Assembly: GCA_949987705.1 (NCBI GenBank)
Contig: OX465281.1
Location: 157,866,393-157,930,392, forward strand
DNA: 64,000 bases
DNA from: Thereva unica
Taxonomy: Eukaryota > Arthropoda > Insecta > Diptera > Therevidae
Reading direction: 5' to 3'
Notes under the pieces: generated by a model
The model's input: the letters and a program-made list of their open reading frames with translations, nothing else
Told to the model about the DNA's origin: nothing
Databases searched by the model: none
Position numbers and translations under genes: made by a program
Part shown: piece by piece, positions 22,021 through 33,000 of the stretch
Numbering within the stretch: the first letter of the stretch is position 1
How the letters are laid out: each line of letters starts with the position of its first letter

Positions 22021-22640
22021 ATCAAGGCAAGCGGTAGTTTGACGAGTTCGTAAGGGCAAACAGCTAAAGCCTTATTTACGCCTAAACATGGAAAACAAGG
22101 TGTTTTTTTTGTAACCGATAGCCACAATATAAATAATTTATTATTATATTAGTTTTTTTCCTATCATTCTTCGTTTTCTTTATTTTTACATATTTTACAT
22201 TTCGAAACGAACATTTTTGTTCTCCTTCAGTCTAAGAAAGTGGGTACTCAAAATTATTCTATCAGATGGCGCTATAAGCTGTTTCAATTGCTGAATAAAG
22301 GAGATGGTGCTACTAGTTAGTCGAAAAGTGTTTACTCGCACTGTTGATGCCAGGTGGTATTAGATGATTAACAAAATGTATTCATATAAAAGTGGTTAGT
22401 CACAACTATGGTGTCAGATTGCGTTAGGTACTATAAAAAACATATGTAGTTCGTAGTACAGATGTACAGTTAAATTTCGAAATACCGATTACTACTTTTG
22501 CATAGTTCGTAATTATACTTTATTTCTAAAAATGTGACATTTTCGTTATAAGTCAGTCGAATCCAGCACTGTTGATGTCAGATAGCATTCCCTATCATTC
22601 GATGATTAACAAAAAGCGTTCATATTAAACTGGTAGGAGT
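22021..22640. other. AT-rich insert with no gene
   Basis: Interrupts the satellite. A short module around actgttgatgccag...gatgattaacaaaa...gttcatat occurs about twice here (near 22340 and 22565) and again at 29745-29800. No terminal repeats or target duplication could be fixed. Confidence 0.35.
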
Positions 22641-23459
22641 CTCAAGAGGGCGGATTACCATTTCTTCACCACTCTATCGACATGGGTATCAATTGAGAGG
22701 GTATTATAAGTAGAATACCATAGGCGATATAGTATACTCAATATATGGTTAGGATCTAGGGAGGTCATCTCAAGCGGACGGATTAACATTTTCTTCACAA
22801 CCCCCTTGACATTGGTATCAAATGAAAGGGAATGATAAGTAGGATCCAATAAGCACTATAGTATACTCAATAAATAGTTAGATCCACCGCGATCATCTCA
22901 AGAGGACGCATTACCATTTTCTTCACAACCCTTCGACATGGGTATCAAATGAAAGGGTATGATAAGTAGAATACAATATGCTATGTCTTAAAATCCATAT
23001 CGGCGGTATCAAGAGGGCGGCTTACCACTTCTTCACCACCCCCTCAACATGGGTATCAATTGAAAGGGTATCATAAGTAGAATACCATAAGCGATTTAGT
23101 ATATTCAATATATGGTTAGATCCATGGCGGTCATCTCACGAGAGCGGATTACAATTTTCTCCACAGCCCCTTAGACATGGGTATTAAATGAAATAGAATG
23201 ATAAGTAGAATACATTAAGCACTATAGTATACTCAATAAATAGATAGATCCACCGCGGCCATCTCAAGAGGACGCATTACCATTTTCTTCACCACCCCCT
23301 CGACATGGGTATCAAATGAAAGGGTATGATAAGTAGAATACAATAAGCTACATATGTCGTAAAACGCATACCGGCGGTATCAAGAGGGCGGATTACCACT
23401 TCTTCACCACCCCCTCAACATGGGTATAAATTGAAAGGGTATCATGAGTAGAATACCAT
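22641..23459 (+). repeat. Satellite array 2, higher-order block
   Basis: Three monomer types follow each other: A (gcgatatagtatactcaata, tggttagatccatgg), B (actatagtatactcaataaa, tagatccaccgcgg) and C (aagctatgtc, aaatccatatcggcgg). The trio repeats with a period of about 365 bp (gcgat at 22724 and 23091, then again after the insertion at 26401 and about 26765). Confidence 0.75.
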
Positions 23460-24022
23460 TGTAATGTTTGAGGGTCTTATTCGAAAAAACTCATGTTTCT
23501 CTTTTATTACTTTATTTATTCAATTAACAATAGGAACTTTTACTGTGAGCGCGACGGAGCAACGGGCTCCTTTATGCAGCTCTTTGGTGTTGGTTCCGAA
23601 AACCTGTTAATTCTCTCTGTCTTTCTTAAAATCAATTACATTATTTATATAGCTTAATTCTACCCTCTCTACTTAACTTTATTTCTATAACTTATCCGTA
23701 ACTTACTCAATTGCCGATTCATCATTTCATTCATTTCTTGAGCAATGAACTTGATTGTTTTTAATTACCATTCGTTTTTATTATTTCATACACCTGTTAG
23801 CTAATTATGTCACTCGTGTTCTGTTTTCATTTTGTCAAGTGCACCGCGTCGGTCGCAGTTCCGTGTTTACATCTGGTGCCGCGAACTTTGTTGTAATATG
23901 ACCGCAATTCTTTCGTGCTTCTGGTACTTGAGTAATTTGATTGTTTTGGTCGTTTTCTTGACCTGGTTAATCTTTCTCTTATTGATCTTTGAAGTGACGC
24001 TGGGATTTGCGTGGGCATTACA
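23460..24022 (-). mobile_element. Gypsy-type LTR, 3' copy
   Basis: 563 bp with TGTAATG..CATTACA ends. On the minus strand a purine run (GTGGGGGG, complement of 24023-24030) precedes it, marking it as the 3' LTR. An AATAAA lies near 23510 on the minus strand. Apart from the 17 bases missing from the copy at 25850-26395, the two differ at only two positions by eye, so the insertion is young. Confidence 0.85.
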
Positions 24023-24359
24023 CCCCCCACGGTATAATGAGAAATTTTTTTGCTTTTTAATAAAAAATTTTTCGTTCTTCATTTAATTTATTTCTTATGC
24101 TCTTTTTAGTCTATTTCTATGTATTTCTTTTATTCTATCGCCTATTTCTATTGTTGCATTTGCTCCCTTTAGTTCTTTGACTTTGTATGGGCCTTTATAT
24201 GGTGATTCATTCTTTTTCTTCTCACCAACTTTTAACCATACCATCTCTCCTGGTTTGATTTCTAGTGGATTGAAATTTTTGTCATATGATACTTTGCGTT
24301 TTTCTTTTGCTATTTGTAGCATTTGTTTTGCAGCGGAATGGGCATGTTGTAGTCGCCAC
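24023..24359 (-). pseudogene. Gypsy-type integrase C-terminus
   Basis: The minus strand reads RLQHAHSAAKQMLQIAKEKR, SYDKNFNPLEIKPGEMVWLK, YKGPYKVKELKGANATIEIG and ends EIHRNRLKRA with a stop at 24095. This is the chromodomain-free C-terminal domain of an insect gypsy integrase. The rest of the pol gene is missing: at 24359/24360 the sequence switches to a BEL-type LTR. The purine tract and 3' LTR follow directly, so no env gene is present. Confidence 0.8.
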
Positions 24360-24665
24360 TGTTAATAATTAAAACGCGCAGTTTACGTTATAATAGTTTA
24401 ATGTTTTTTGATGATTAACTAACACAAGATTTCACATTCGATTTACATGCGTCCACTGGGGACAAAGAAAGTAAAGTTTGATAAATTGGTCGAGATCTGG
24501 TCTCTGACCCAGAGTATTAAGCACTGACTCCTCACAGCAGATGATAAGTTTTTAGAGGTCAAGGCATCAGCTTTAGGTACCACTGCTTTTGCTTACAAAG
24601 CAATATCAGTAGCTGCATCCCACATCTGGACCTCTGGTGTTGCAAGATGTGAATTTTCCTTAACA
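24360..24665 (-). mobile_element. 306-bp BEL/Pao 3' LTR
   Basis: Begins tgttaataatt and ends ttccttaaca on the plus strand, giving TGTTA..TAACA ends. On the minus strand the purine-rich GAGACGGGCGGAA lies just before it, and the BEL integrase ORF ends 166 bases further upstream. It is inserted in the gypsy integrase gene. It is unrelated to the long LTR at 2221-3516. Confidence 0.75.
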
Positions 24666-24830
24666 TTCCGCCCGTCTCGTGTGGAAGCACGATTCCAGTG
24701 GATGACATAGGTGTGCAGGTGAACAGCGTTGATGGAAATCCGCCCGCCGTGAACGAATGAGGGATGATTACAACCTGTGGGAAAGTAAGTAAAGTGTAGA
24801 TTATGTTGTTAACAGTATAGGTAAATTGTG

Positions 24831-25849
24831 TTAATGAAGTTGGTTGTTAGTTTCGTGGACGGGGAGTACACATAGTTTTGTAATAGCTCGTCTGAAGTGC
24901 CCAGACTTGTGGCGAATAGTCGCCACACGGACGTGACCGTCGATGCCTGGATGTAGCTGGGTGATGCGACCGAGAAGCCACTTGGATGGAGGCAGGTTGT
25001 CTTCTTTGATGACGACCAAATCGTTGACTCTGACAGGATCTTGAGGTCGTTGCCATTTGTTGCGCGCCTGCAAGGTGTGGATGTATTCATGTCTCCAACG
25101 ATGCCACAGCTGTTCGTGAAGGTGTTGGGTTAGCTGCCAGCGAGTGAGCCTATTCAAGGAAGTGTCCAATGTGCTCGGAGTTGGCACTGCTAAAAGTGGT
25201 TCGCCTACTAAGAAATGGCCTGGTGTTAGTATAGTCAGGTCCTCAGGATCATCGCTTAGGGAATTCAAGGGCCTGGAATTGAGGCACGCTTCAATTTGCG
25301 CCAGTAGTGTTAACATCTCTTCAAGAGTTAAGGTGTGAGAGCCCACAATGCGACGGAAATGGTGTTTGAAGGCTTTCACGCCGGCTTCCCAGATTCCACC
25401 GAAGTGAGGCGATGCGGGGGGGATAAAATGCCACTCTGTCCCTTCGGTTATGAGCTTTTGTGGAATGTCCGATAGGTTAGAGGTAAGTTGACGGAGGTGG
25501 TGTGATAACTCCTTGTCTGCAGCTACGAAGGTTCCAGCGTTGTCGCTATATAGTTTGGCACATCGTCCTCGACGGCTGACGAAACGGCGAAATGCTGCGA
25601 TGAAAGCTGCACTGGTTAGATCTAGGACCAACTCCAAGTGGATGGCGCGGGTAGCCAGGCAGACAAAAAGTGCTACATACGTTTTTGTGGTTTTGTGTCC
25701 TCGACCCTTTAGCCACTTGGTGATGAACGGACCAGCGTAATCGATGCCACTATGCAGAAAAGGCTTCGTCGGGCGCAAGCGATCTGCTGGAAGATCTCCC
25801 ATCAGCTGAGTTCTTGGGGCTGCCGTGTACCGACAACAAACCACACAGG
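24831..25849 (-). CDS. BEL/Pao integrase, N-terminally truncated
   Basis: About 340 codons of undamaged Pao-type integrase. A CVVC finger remnant at the very start is followed by AAPRTQLMGDLPADRLRP, HSGIDYAGPF (first catalytic Asp), YSDNAGTFVAADKEL (second), PHFGGIWEAGVKAFKHHFRR (Glu), LTRWQLTQHLHEQLWHRW and the C-terminal region VVIKEDNLPPSKWLLGRI. It ends NNQLH. All three catalytic residues are present. The 5' side stops at 25849, where a gypsy LTR begins, so Gag, protease and RT are gone and the fragment is probably not expressed as a working protein. It integrates BEL-family DNA in intact elements. Confidence 0.85.
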
Positions 25850-26395
25850 TTATTCGAAAAAACTCATGTTTCTCTTTTATTACTTTATTTATTCAATTAA
25901 CAATAGGAACTTTTACTGTGAGCGCGACGGAGCAACGGGCTCCTTTATGCAGCTCTTTGGTGTTGGTTCCGAAAACCTGTTAATTCTCTCTGTCTTTCTT
26001 AAAATCAATTACATTATTTATATAGCTTAATTCTACCCTCTCTACTTAACTTTATTTCTATAACTTATCCGTAACTTACTCAATTGCCGATTCATCATTT
26101 CATTCATTTCTTGAGCAATGAACTTGATTGTTTTTAATTACCATTCGTTTTTATTATTTCATACACCTGTTAGCTAATTATGTCACTCGTGTTCTGTTTT
26201 CATTTTGTCAAGTGCACCGCGTCGGTCGCAGTTCCGTGTTTACATCTGGTGCCGCGAACTTTGATGTAATATGACCGCAATTCTTTCGTGCTTCTGGTGC
26301 TTGAGTAATTTGATTGTTTTGGTCGTTTTCTTGACCTGGTTAATCTTTCTCTTATTGATCTTTGAAGTGACGCTGGGATTTGCGTGGGCATTACA
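25850..26395 (-). mobile_element. Gypsy-type LTR, 5' copy, 17 bp short
   Basis: 546 bp nearly identical to 23477-24022. The 17 bases that should finish it (tgtaatgtttgagggtc in the other copy) are replaced by BEL integrase sequence at 25849. Its outer end (CATTACA) abuts the satellite at cctaagcg. The other flank is ccat, so a 4-bp CCAT duplication with one base lost is likely. A short frame of 62-67 codons conserved in both LTRs reflects LTR identity only. Confidence 0.85.
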
Positions 26396-27041
26396 CCTAA
26401 GCGATATAGTATATTAAATATATGGTTAGATCCATGGAGGTCATCTCAAGAGGGCGGATTACCATTTTCTTTACAACCTCGTCGACATTGGTATCAAATG
26501 AAATGGAATTCAATAAGCAATATAATATACTCAATAAGTAGTTAGATCCACCGCGGTATCTCAAGAGGACGCATTACCATTTTCTTCACGACCCCCTCGA
26601 CATGGGTATCAAACGAAAGGGTATGATAAGTATAATACAATAAGCTAAAATCCGTATGTCGTAAAATCCATATCGGCGGTCTTAAGAGGGCGGATTACCA
26701 CTTCTTCACCACCCACTCAACACGGGTATCAATTGAAAGGGTATCATGAGTAGAATACCAGAACCGATATAGTTCAATGTATGATTAGATCCATGGCGGT
26801 CATCTCAAGAGGGTGGATTACCATTTTCTTTACAACCCCTTCGACATGGGTATCAAATGAAAGGGAATGATAAGTAGAATACAATAAGCAATATAGTATA
26901 CTCAATAAATAGCTAGATCCGCCGCGGCACCTCAAGAGGACGCATTACCATTTCTTCACGACCCCCTCGACCTGGGTATCAAATGAAATCGTATGATAAG
27001 TAGAATACAATAAGCTATGCCATAAAATCCATTACGGCGGT
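26396..27041 (+). repeat. Satellite array 2, continued
   Basis: Resumes the A-B-C monomer order exactly where 23459 left off, showing that the retroelement chimera landed in a pre-existing array. Ends at the CGGT target of the next insertion. Confidence 0.85.
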
Positions 27042-28861
27042 TGTAACGGTCGGAATTATTATTTATTTGGGTGGGGAAATTTATTTTGGAAATCACCTTG
27101 TAGGTAATGGGAAATTTATTGTAAATCACTTTGTAGGAAAAGGAAAAATTTTAAACGAGGTATGCGAGAAAAAAAAATAATTGGATTAGTCAGGAAAAAA
27201 TTGGGAAGTCAGTTAGGAAGTCAGTCCGGAAAGGAAAAAAAGTATATAATTTGTCCACAAAGGATTTGTAAAAGTTGGAAAAAAACCATTATTAAGAAAG
27301 GCAGTTTTGTAATTTTGAATAAGGGGATTCGTTGATTGGTATACTCCGGGTAAAAGGAAGTTTTTTGGACGGCGATTCCTTATTATGCACATTAATTTTG
27401 GATCCGGTGCTGAGCATATGTAATTGCGGCTTATGAAGTTGAAGAGAGTATCCACGAAGCTGAAATTTTGCATGGGCGTGTTCCAGCTAGGATATCCAGA
27501 GTCCCAGAGTGTACTGTTGCAGACCTAAACTAGTGTTTGGAAGTGGATTGTCGTCCTGGTGCAAGGCGAACAACACATGAAGATATAAATAATATAGATC
27601 TTAGTAGCTGCAGATTATTGGGTAGTAGGAGGAGATCTGGATTAATTCTTTCTTGTCCCTTGGGCCAATGCCCCGAAATACCGTTCACAGACGGGGAACA
27701 ATTCTGAAGATTTTTTTTGAGACATATTAGGTGCTGGAGAAGAGCAACGGTGGCTCATTTTGGTTGTTAGTGGTATCAGAGGCGTTCCAGAGGTGAAAAA
27801 ATGCAGTCCTTGACCGACAGCAGCTAATTACTAAAACAACGGCCGCAGCCATTTTTCAGCAAGGTTTTTCGGATGGTATTACTAGTAAGAGGTTTCTGAT
27901 TATATTTTTCGTGAGTACGAACCTTATGAAATAAGTAATTATACATTAAATATAAATAATACAAAACAAAACGCTACAAAAGAAAAACAAAAATACACAA
28001 AATAAAATAAAATATTCGTACATTCTTTAATTTAGCACTATACCATAATTTTTTAGCGCAGTTCATATTAATTTTTTTTAATCTTAATCGCATTATTTTG
28101 TCAGTTTGTTTGCTCATTTGGTGAAAATAGTTTTTCTTGTTATTTCCGGGACAATTGTTTCCCGTATCTTGAACACAATAATTGTGATATCATTTGTAAG
28201 AAACTAATCGTATTGGTACCAAAGCGACGCGTTTCCATATCTAGTATCGACCGGATTTATCTGGGCAGTTACTATTGTAAAATACAATTTTTTTTGAAAT
28301 TGAATACGTGGATGTAGTTGTATCTGACAATGATTCGAGTTCATTGCCTTTATTATTATTGAATATTGATTTTTAACTCCTGGTGTTCTTGTATTGATGT
28401 ATGTACCTGAAATAAACAAAGAATTGGTAATGGTTGTAATGATGAAAGTAATGTGCTAGATTTCTTCTTTTTTTGAATGGTTGGGGCGGATGGCGTTTCT
28501 TTTTCAGGAGTCTTAGGTAGTGCCTTTCCTGGTCAGCTGGTGGTTATCCATACCACGAGTTGGCACGGGACCGCACTACAGTGACACGGTTCAGGCGATG
28601 CCCGAAGGATGGAGTCGGAAGATGAGTGTTATAGTCACAGGTAAGTGGTGAACCAACCGCGGTAAGCCCCGGCCACACACCCCACGACCCCTCCGGCGAG
28701 CTAGACAACTCCGTGTGGCCGGCGTAGGAGTTCCGGATTTTCTTTTATTTCTTATGTATGGTGTTGGCTCCTTGGCCATGCTCTTCCGGGCTTGTGGCTA
28801 AGGGGGTAACACCTCGCATAAGTGGCGCCCACTATTTATATCGCGCCATTATGCTGTTACA
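27042..28861. mobile_element. 1.82-kb TG..CA insertion with 4-bp duplication
   Basis: Starts tgtaacggtcgg, ends gctgttaca, and is flanked by CGGT at 27038-27041 and 28862-28865. Neighbouring monomers contain CGGT once (cggcggtcttaagag). TG..CA ends with a 4-bp duplication fit an LTR retrotransposon. I see no protein domain and no internal pair of LTRs, so it is either a long solo LTR or a non-coding LTR element. Near the right end is gtggcgcccac. The interior is AT-rich to 28440 and GC-richer (ccacacaccccacgacccct) from 28500. Confidence 0.65.
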
Positions 28862-29715
28862 CGGTCTTAAGAGGGCTTCTTCACCACCCCCTCAAAATTG
28901 GTATCAATTGAAAGGGTATCATAAGCAGAATACCATAAGCGATATAGTATACTCAATATATGGTTAGATCCATAGCGGTCATCTTAAGAGGGCGGATTAC
29001 AATTCGGTACCTCAGAACCAGACGAACGTAAGTCCAAATATTACCATTTTCGGGTTATTACATCATTGTATGTAGAATTTGATTCTACTTTAAGCCATAA
29101 CAACTAAAGTCCGTTGAATAATCGCCTTTTGCATTTTCTAAGGGTTGTAAGAACGTAAGTCCTAACCTATTATTGAGGCAGACAAACACAGTTTTTTTGC
29201 TCTCCTGAAAAGTTGGCCTAGTGTGACTTACGTTAGTCTGGTTCCGAGGTACCGAATTTTCTTTACAACCCCCTCGACATGGGTATCAAATGAAAGGGAA
29301 TGATAAGTAGAATACAATAAGCAATATAGTATTACTCAATATATAGTTAGATCCACGGCGCCCATCTCAAGAGAACGCATTACCATTTTCTTCAGCACCC
29401 CCTCGACATAGGTATCAAATGAAAGGGTATGATAAGTAGAATACAATAAGCTATGCGCGTAAAATCCATGGCGACCGTCCCAAGAGGGCAGATTACCATT
29501 TCTTCACCACCCTTCGACATGGGTATAAATTGAAAAGGTGTCACAAGTAGAATACAATAAGCGATATAGTATACTCAATATCTCGTTAGATCCACGGCAA
29601 TCATCTCAAGAGGGCGGATTTCCATTTTATTCGCAACCCTCTTGACATGGGTATCAAATGAAAGGGTATCATAAGTAAAAGACAATAAACAATATAGTAT
29701 ATCCTTAATATATCG
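28862..29715 (+). repeat. Satellite array 2, last block
   Basis: Diverged A-B-C monomers continue from the CGGT duplication to about 29715, split by the MITE at 29005-29254. After this the ctgttgatgccag module (see 22021-22640) follows. Confidence 0.8.
29005..29254. mobile_element. 250-bp MITE with ~30-bp TIRs
   Basis: Left end cggtacctcagaaccagacg and right end complementary (cggtacctcggaaccagact) over about 30 bases with two mismatches. AATT flanks at 29001-29004 and 29255-29258; the monomer reads acaattttc once. The centre is AT-rich and non-coding. Confidence 0.8.
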
Positions 29716-29797
29716 TTACTAGTTATTCGATAAATTTTTACTAGCACTGTTGATGCCAGATGGCATTCGATGATTAGAAAAAAGTGTTCATATAAAA

Positions 29798-30125
29798 ATG
29801 GTTATTCGTTCGTACACTCAAAAGATTCGTAAATCGGAAATAATTTTGGTAGCACCTGTTCTCGTCATACAACTAAAATTATTCCAACTGAATTATAAAA
29901 ATTTTATTAAAATTGAGCAATGCGATATTAAAGCTGTTGCTTCTGCAAAATTGCATATAGGAGGTTCTAATTATGAAGTGATTAGTGTAATATTCCATAC
30001 AGAAACAAAGTCATTACCACAGCATGTTGAGACAAAAATCGAGCTGGTTCTGGATCAATGATTCCATAGTGCAGGAAAAATCTTGGCCGAGAAATGCGAA
30101 AGGATCTTATGTTTATTTTTTATAA
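29798..30125 (+). pseudogene. Ubiquitin-specific protease C-terminal fragment
   Basis: The first frame gives ILVAPVLVIQLKLFQ and SNYEVISVIFH, matching the two strands before the catalytic His box of peptidase C19. After a frameshift near 30010 the sequence reads SHYHSMLRQKSSWFWINDS, then VQEKSWPRNAKGSYVYFL and a stop at 30123-30125. The His of the usual GHY box is kept but Gly is Ser. The fold normally removes ubiquitin from proteins; here only the last ~110 residues remain. Such domains also occur in transposon-borne proteins, and a 37-bp repeat shared with 20325-20361 lies downstream. Identification rests on motif spacing, not a search. Confidence 0.55.
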
Positions 30126-30262
30126 AGGCAATAATATTAATTTGAATTCCTGCATTTTGTTATTATGTACCTACTTATAAAATAAGTAAAAAAATATAAT
30201 GAACAATTAAATACATAATATTTCTTTATACAAAAGATTATTTATTTTTTATTTTAGAATGT

Positions 30263-30301
30263 ATTAAAAAAAAATTTGTTGTCTGTAAAGAGGGTTTACG
30301 G
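30263..30301 (+). repeat. Second copy of the 37-bp repeat
   Basis: aaatttgttgtctgtaaaga then gggtttacg, the reverse complement of 20325-20361. Sequence beyond both sides does not match. Confidence 0.6.
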
Positions 30302-30589
30302 ACGAAAGTTTAACGTGAGAACGTCATGAGAAAACATTGATGAAATGATTGCATACTTTTATGAATAAAATTGAATCATTTATATAATTATCATTATTTT
30401 GTATGGATACAAAAAGGAGTGAAATGAAATATTCATTTTGATTGATAAATTAGCTTTTATTTGCACTAATGAATTCAAATATGTTTATTACTTTAATGAA
30501 CAGATTATTTACAAGTAACAATGTGTAGTAACAAATTCATTTACAGCTTTTATACATGTCTGATATTTAACTTCTTGCAATCTTTGTTA
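30302..30589. other. No gene recognised
   Basis: AT-rich spacer between the 37-bp repeat and the Helentron fragment. Confidence 0.3.
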
Positions 30590-31740
30590 TTCTATTAAGG
30601 ATAGGTCGATGATAGGAAAAGTATGAAATGAATGGGAATGTGTGTGTGTAAGTGTAATGTGCCTTGAAAAAGTCAAATCGAGGGTTGTTCCTCTCAGCGT
30701 TGTTGACTTAGTATCATCTGATGTGCATTCGAGATTGTATGTACATATCCTTCATGAATTTGAGGAATGTATCATCATTTTTCACGTTTGTGTTGAAGTC
30801 GCCACAAAGAAGAATTGGTACATTGGTATCAACTTGCATGATCGGATGCACATACTGCCTGTTATGCACGTACGGAAAGAGTGCTTGGTGCAGCAATACA
30901 CTAATGTTTGAGACACTTGCTCCAGGATGACTATACACTGCGCCAAGTACAATTTTAAACGTTGTATTAACAGTGAAGCATGTAATTTCAGCCAAGCAGA
31001 CCTCGCCTGTGTTTCTGATGAGACGGGTTGTGTCCGACAATTCAACGTGGAGAATCTTGGCCGTGGATGTTGATGTTAATTTTCGATAGATTGCCACTCC
31101 ACCAGCTGCGTTTGTATCAGAATCCGATCGATTATTCTGCCTGGTTATACATTCATAATTATTGATTGGAACTGGATCAAAATTGCCACTCATCCACGTT
31201 TCAGTCAATACCAAATAATCCGATCTTGGTATCACGGGATCCGTTTCAATATCGGCGAAGTGCGTAAACACACTCTGAACATTAAGGTTTGTCACTACCG
31301 TTTGCCCAGCGTTGTTACCGTCATCACAAAATTTCACTGCTTTCGAAGTGATTGTTTGAAGGGCGTGTCCACGGAGTCGAATGTATTCGTTACGGACATC
31401 TCGCGTAGTCTGTGAGTCGTTCCCATCCCGTCCGTGTTTGAAGATAAAAGGCGCATCTTTTTCTGTGATGATGTGCAAGCCGTCTATATTCGTTACCCGA
31501 CTCAGCGCCACGTACACCAACTGTTGTGGTTGCTCCGAGGAGTATTTATAAACAATAACAGTAAACGTCCCACCTTGCGACTTGTGAATGGTAATAGCAC
31601 AAGCAGGAAAGCAAGGAAACTGTTTTCGTTTGCATTTCACAGTTTTCGTCAGTGTAATGTTCACTATTTTCTTATACACCGGAACCCTGTTAGGAGACAG
31701 AATGTTTGGCTTGCTTTGCTTATTGTTGACAATTTGACAA
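30590..31740 (-). pseudogene. Helentron helicase C-terminus plus endonuclease
   Basis: The minus strand reads PNILSPNRVPVYKK, then Pif1-type helicase motifs (PACAITIHKSQGGTF; QLVYVALSRVTNIDGLHIIT). Next comes an endonuclease/exonuclease/phosphatase-like domain (LTETWM; AGGVAIYRK; VLGAVYSHPG; ILLCGDFNTN). Helicase followed by this endonuclease is the order found in Helentron proteins. A frameshift near 30715 separates the last part (TTLRGTTLDLTFSRH). The Rep nuclease and helicase N-terminus are absent: homology stops near 31740. The protein would drive rolling-circle transposition, but this copy is a truncated relic. Confidence 0.8.
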
Positions 31741-32238
31741 ATTTAATCTAATTAAATATTGACAATTTTAATCAAATTTTTAAGATTACTACAATCAAAT
31801 TTTTAAAATTACTACGGGACATAACGGGACATAACGGGACAATGAGTCATCAGTTTTCGTGCATGCAGCCGGCGTTCATCGTTTTAATAGACGTTGTCAC
31901 GTCAGAAAGAGTGATATCCCACCAAAAAAACATTAAAAATATGAATTAAAATTTCGTGGCCGCGAAATTATTTATTGCGACAGTTTAAAACACACTTATA
32001 ACAAAAAAAAGTGATATGGATTAGTCAAGATGAATCGTTAATAGCATGAAATAATTAAACACGTGCATTTACGAATGAATTCAAAGGATTTTTTTTAAAC
32101 TTAATAAAGTGTCGCGAAAAAGTTAGCTGGCGAGTTCGTTGTATAGCATGAATCTTAGCTCTCCTTCGAAATGTAACAAATTCACACTGAAAAGCCACAT
32201 TGAATTCGTTCGTCAATGCACGTGTTTAATTTCTCTTT
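31741..32238. other. No gene recognised
   Basis: AT-rich. It contains three tandem copies of a 10-mer (cgggacataa, about 31815-31840). Confidence 0.35.
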
Positions 32239-33000
32239 CTAATTATTTCTGTCTCTGTCGAGCTCCAAACTTTGTTGGGAAATTTCATTTGCCTTCTTCA
32301 TTTCCTTCCTCATTACAGCGTTGCTCTCTTTTATTTCGTCTAGAATTGACTCCTGTATAACTTCCAAACGAACTTTTCTTCAAATATTCTTCCATGGCTT
32401 GATGCTGATTCTCTATCTGGTGTTCTTGTATTGCTGGTTCTTGCATTTTCTATTTGCATCAGCTCTTCTACGAGTATGTTCTAAATTGTGGAGAGCATCT
32501 TGAGCATCGTCATTTAGAATCCAATCTTGATTGCCACATTGAACAGCATCATCTTGATTCAACATTTCAAAACCCTGTGATACAACGATATCCAGATTAT
32601 TCATTAACATTGATCCAAGAAATTCGCTCAAAATAGGATACAGACGCCACCTCGATGGAGACGAACCAGTCCCCTTTTTCTTGTCGGCACTGCATATAAA
32701 AGTAATGCTTAATACGAATGAATTAAATGTAATATAAATGCACGACCTGAAACCTCCGCTTAAGTTATGAATTTTAACAGAGACATCATTGTCCGGGTAC
32801 TGAATTCCACTTTTTTCTGTTAACTCCTTTGCCATTTCTTTGTAAATATGATTATTTTTTCGTTGGCGACGAAGGTCATCAAAACGATCCTGCCAAATTG
32901 AAATTAATAAATTTTCCGTCGTTTCATTCCAGCTGCATCTTCTTTTATAGGCTCTTTTTGTAGAGCCAGCTCTGCTAGAATTTATTTTCGATAAACTCAT
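32239..33000 (-). CDS. Myb/SANT-like (trihelix-type) DNA-binding protein, possibly broken at the 3' end
   Basis: Start chosen at ATG 33000 (MSLSKINSSRAGSTKR). Exon 1 holds a Myb/SANT-like helix triplet: RCSWNETTENLLISIWQDRF, DDLRRQRKNNHIYKEMAKEL, DNDVSVKIHNLSGGF. A 57-nt intron (32690-32746, GT..AG) joins in frame to GSSPSRWRLYPILSEFLG. The rest is Gln/Asn-rich; the first frame stops at 32413. Homology-like text continues in other frames (ENQHQAMEEYLKKSS; ESNAVMRKEMKKANEISQQS, a coiled coil) to a stop at 32239, so there are one or two frameshifts or another intron. Such proteins bind DNA and are encoded by host genes and by PIF/Harbinger transposons. It lies between Helentron and Helitron sequence. 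Confidence 0.6.
32690..32746 (-). other. 57-nt intron
   Basis: Donor TTTCAG|GTCGTG at 32747/32746 and acceptor TATATGCAG at 32690. Splicing gives GGFSADKKKGTGSSPS and removes a hydrophobic insert atypical of the family. Confidence 0.55.

Noticed and set aside
23827..26391. A 62-67 codon minus-strand frame found in both gypsy LTRs
   Set aside because: Conserved only because the LTRs are near-identical; no known motif, and it lies in regulatory sequence.
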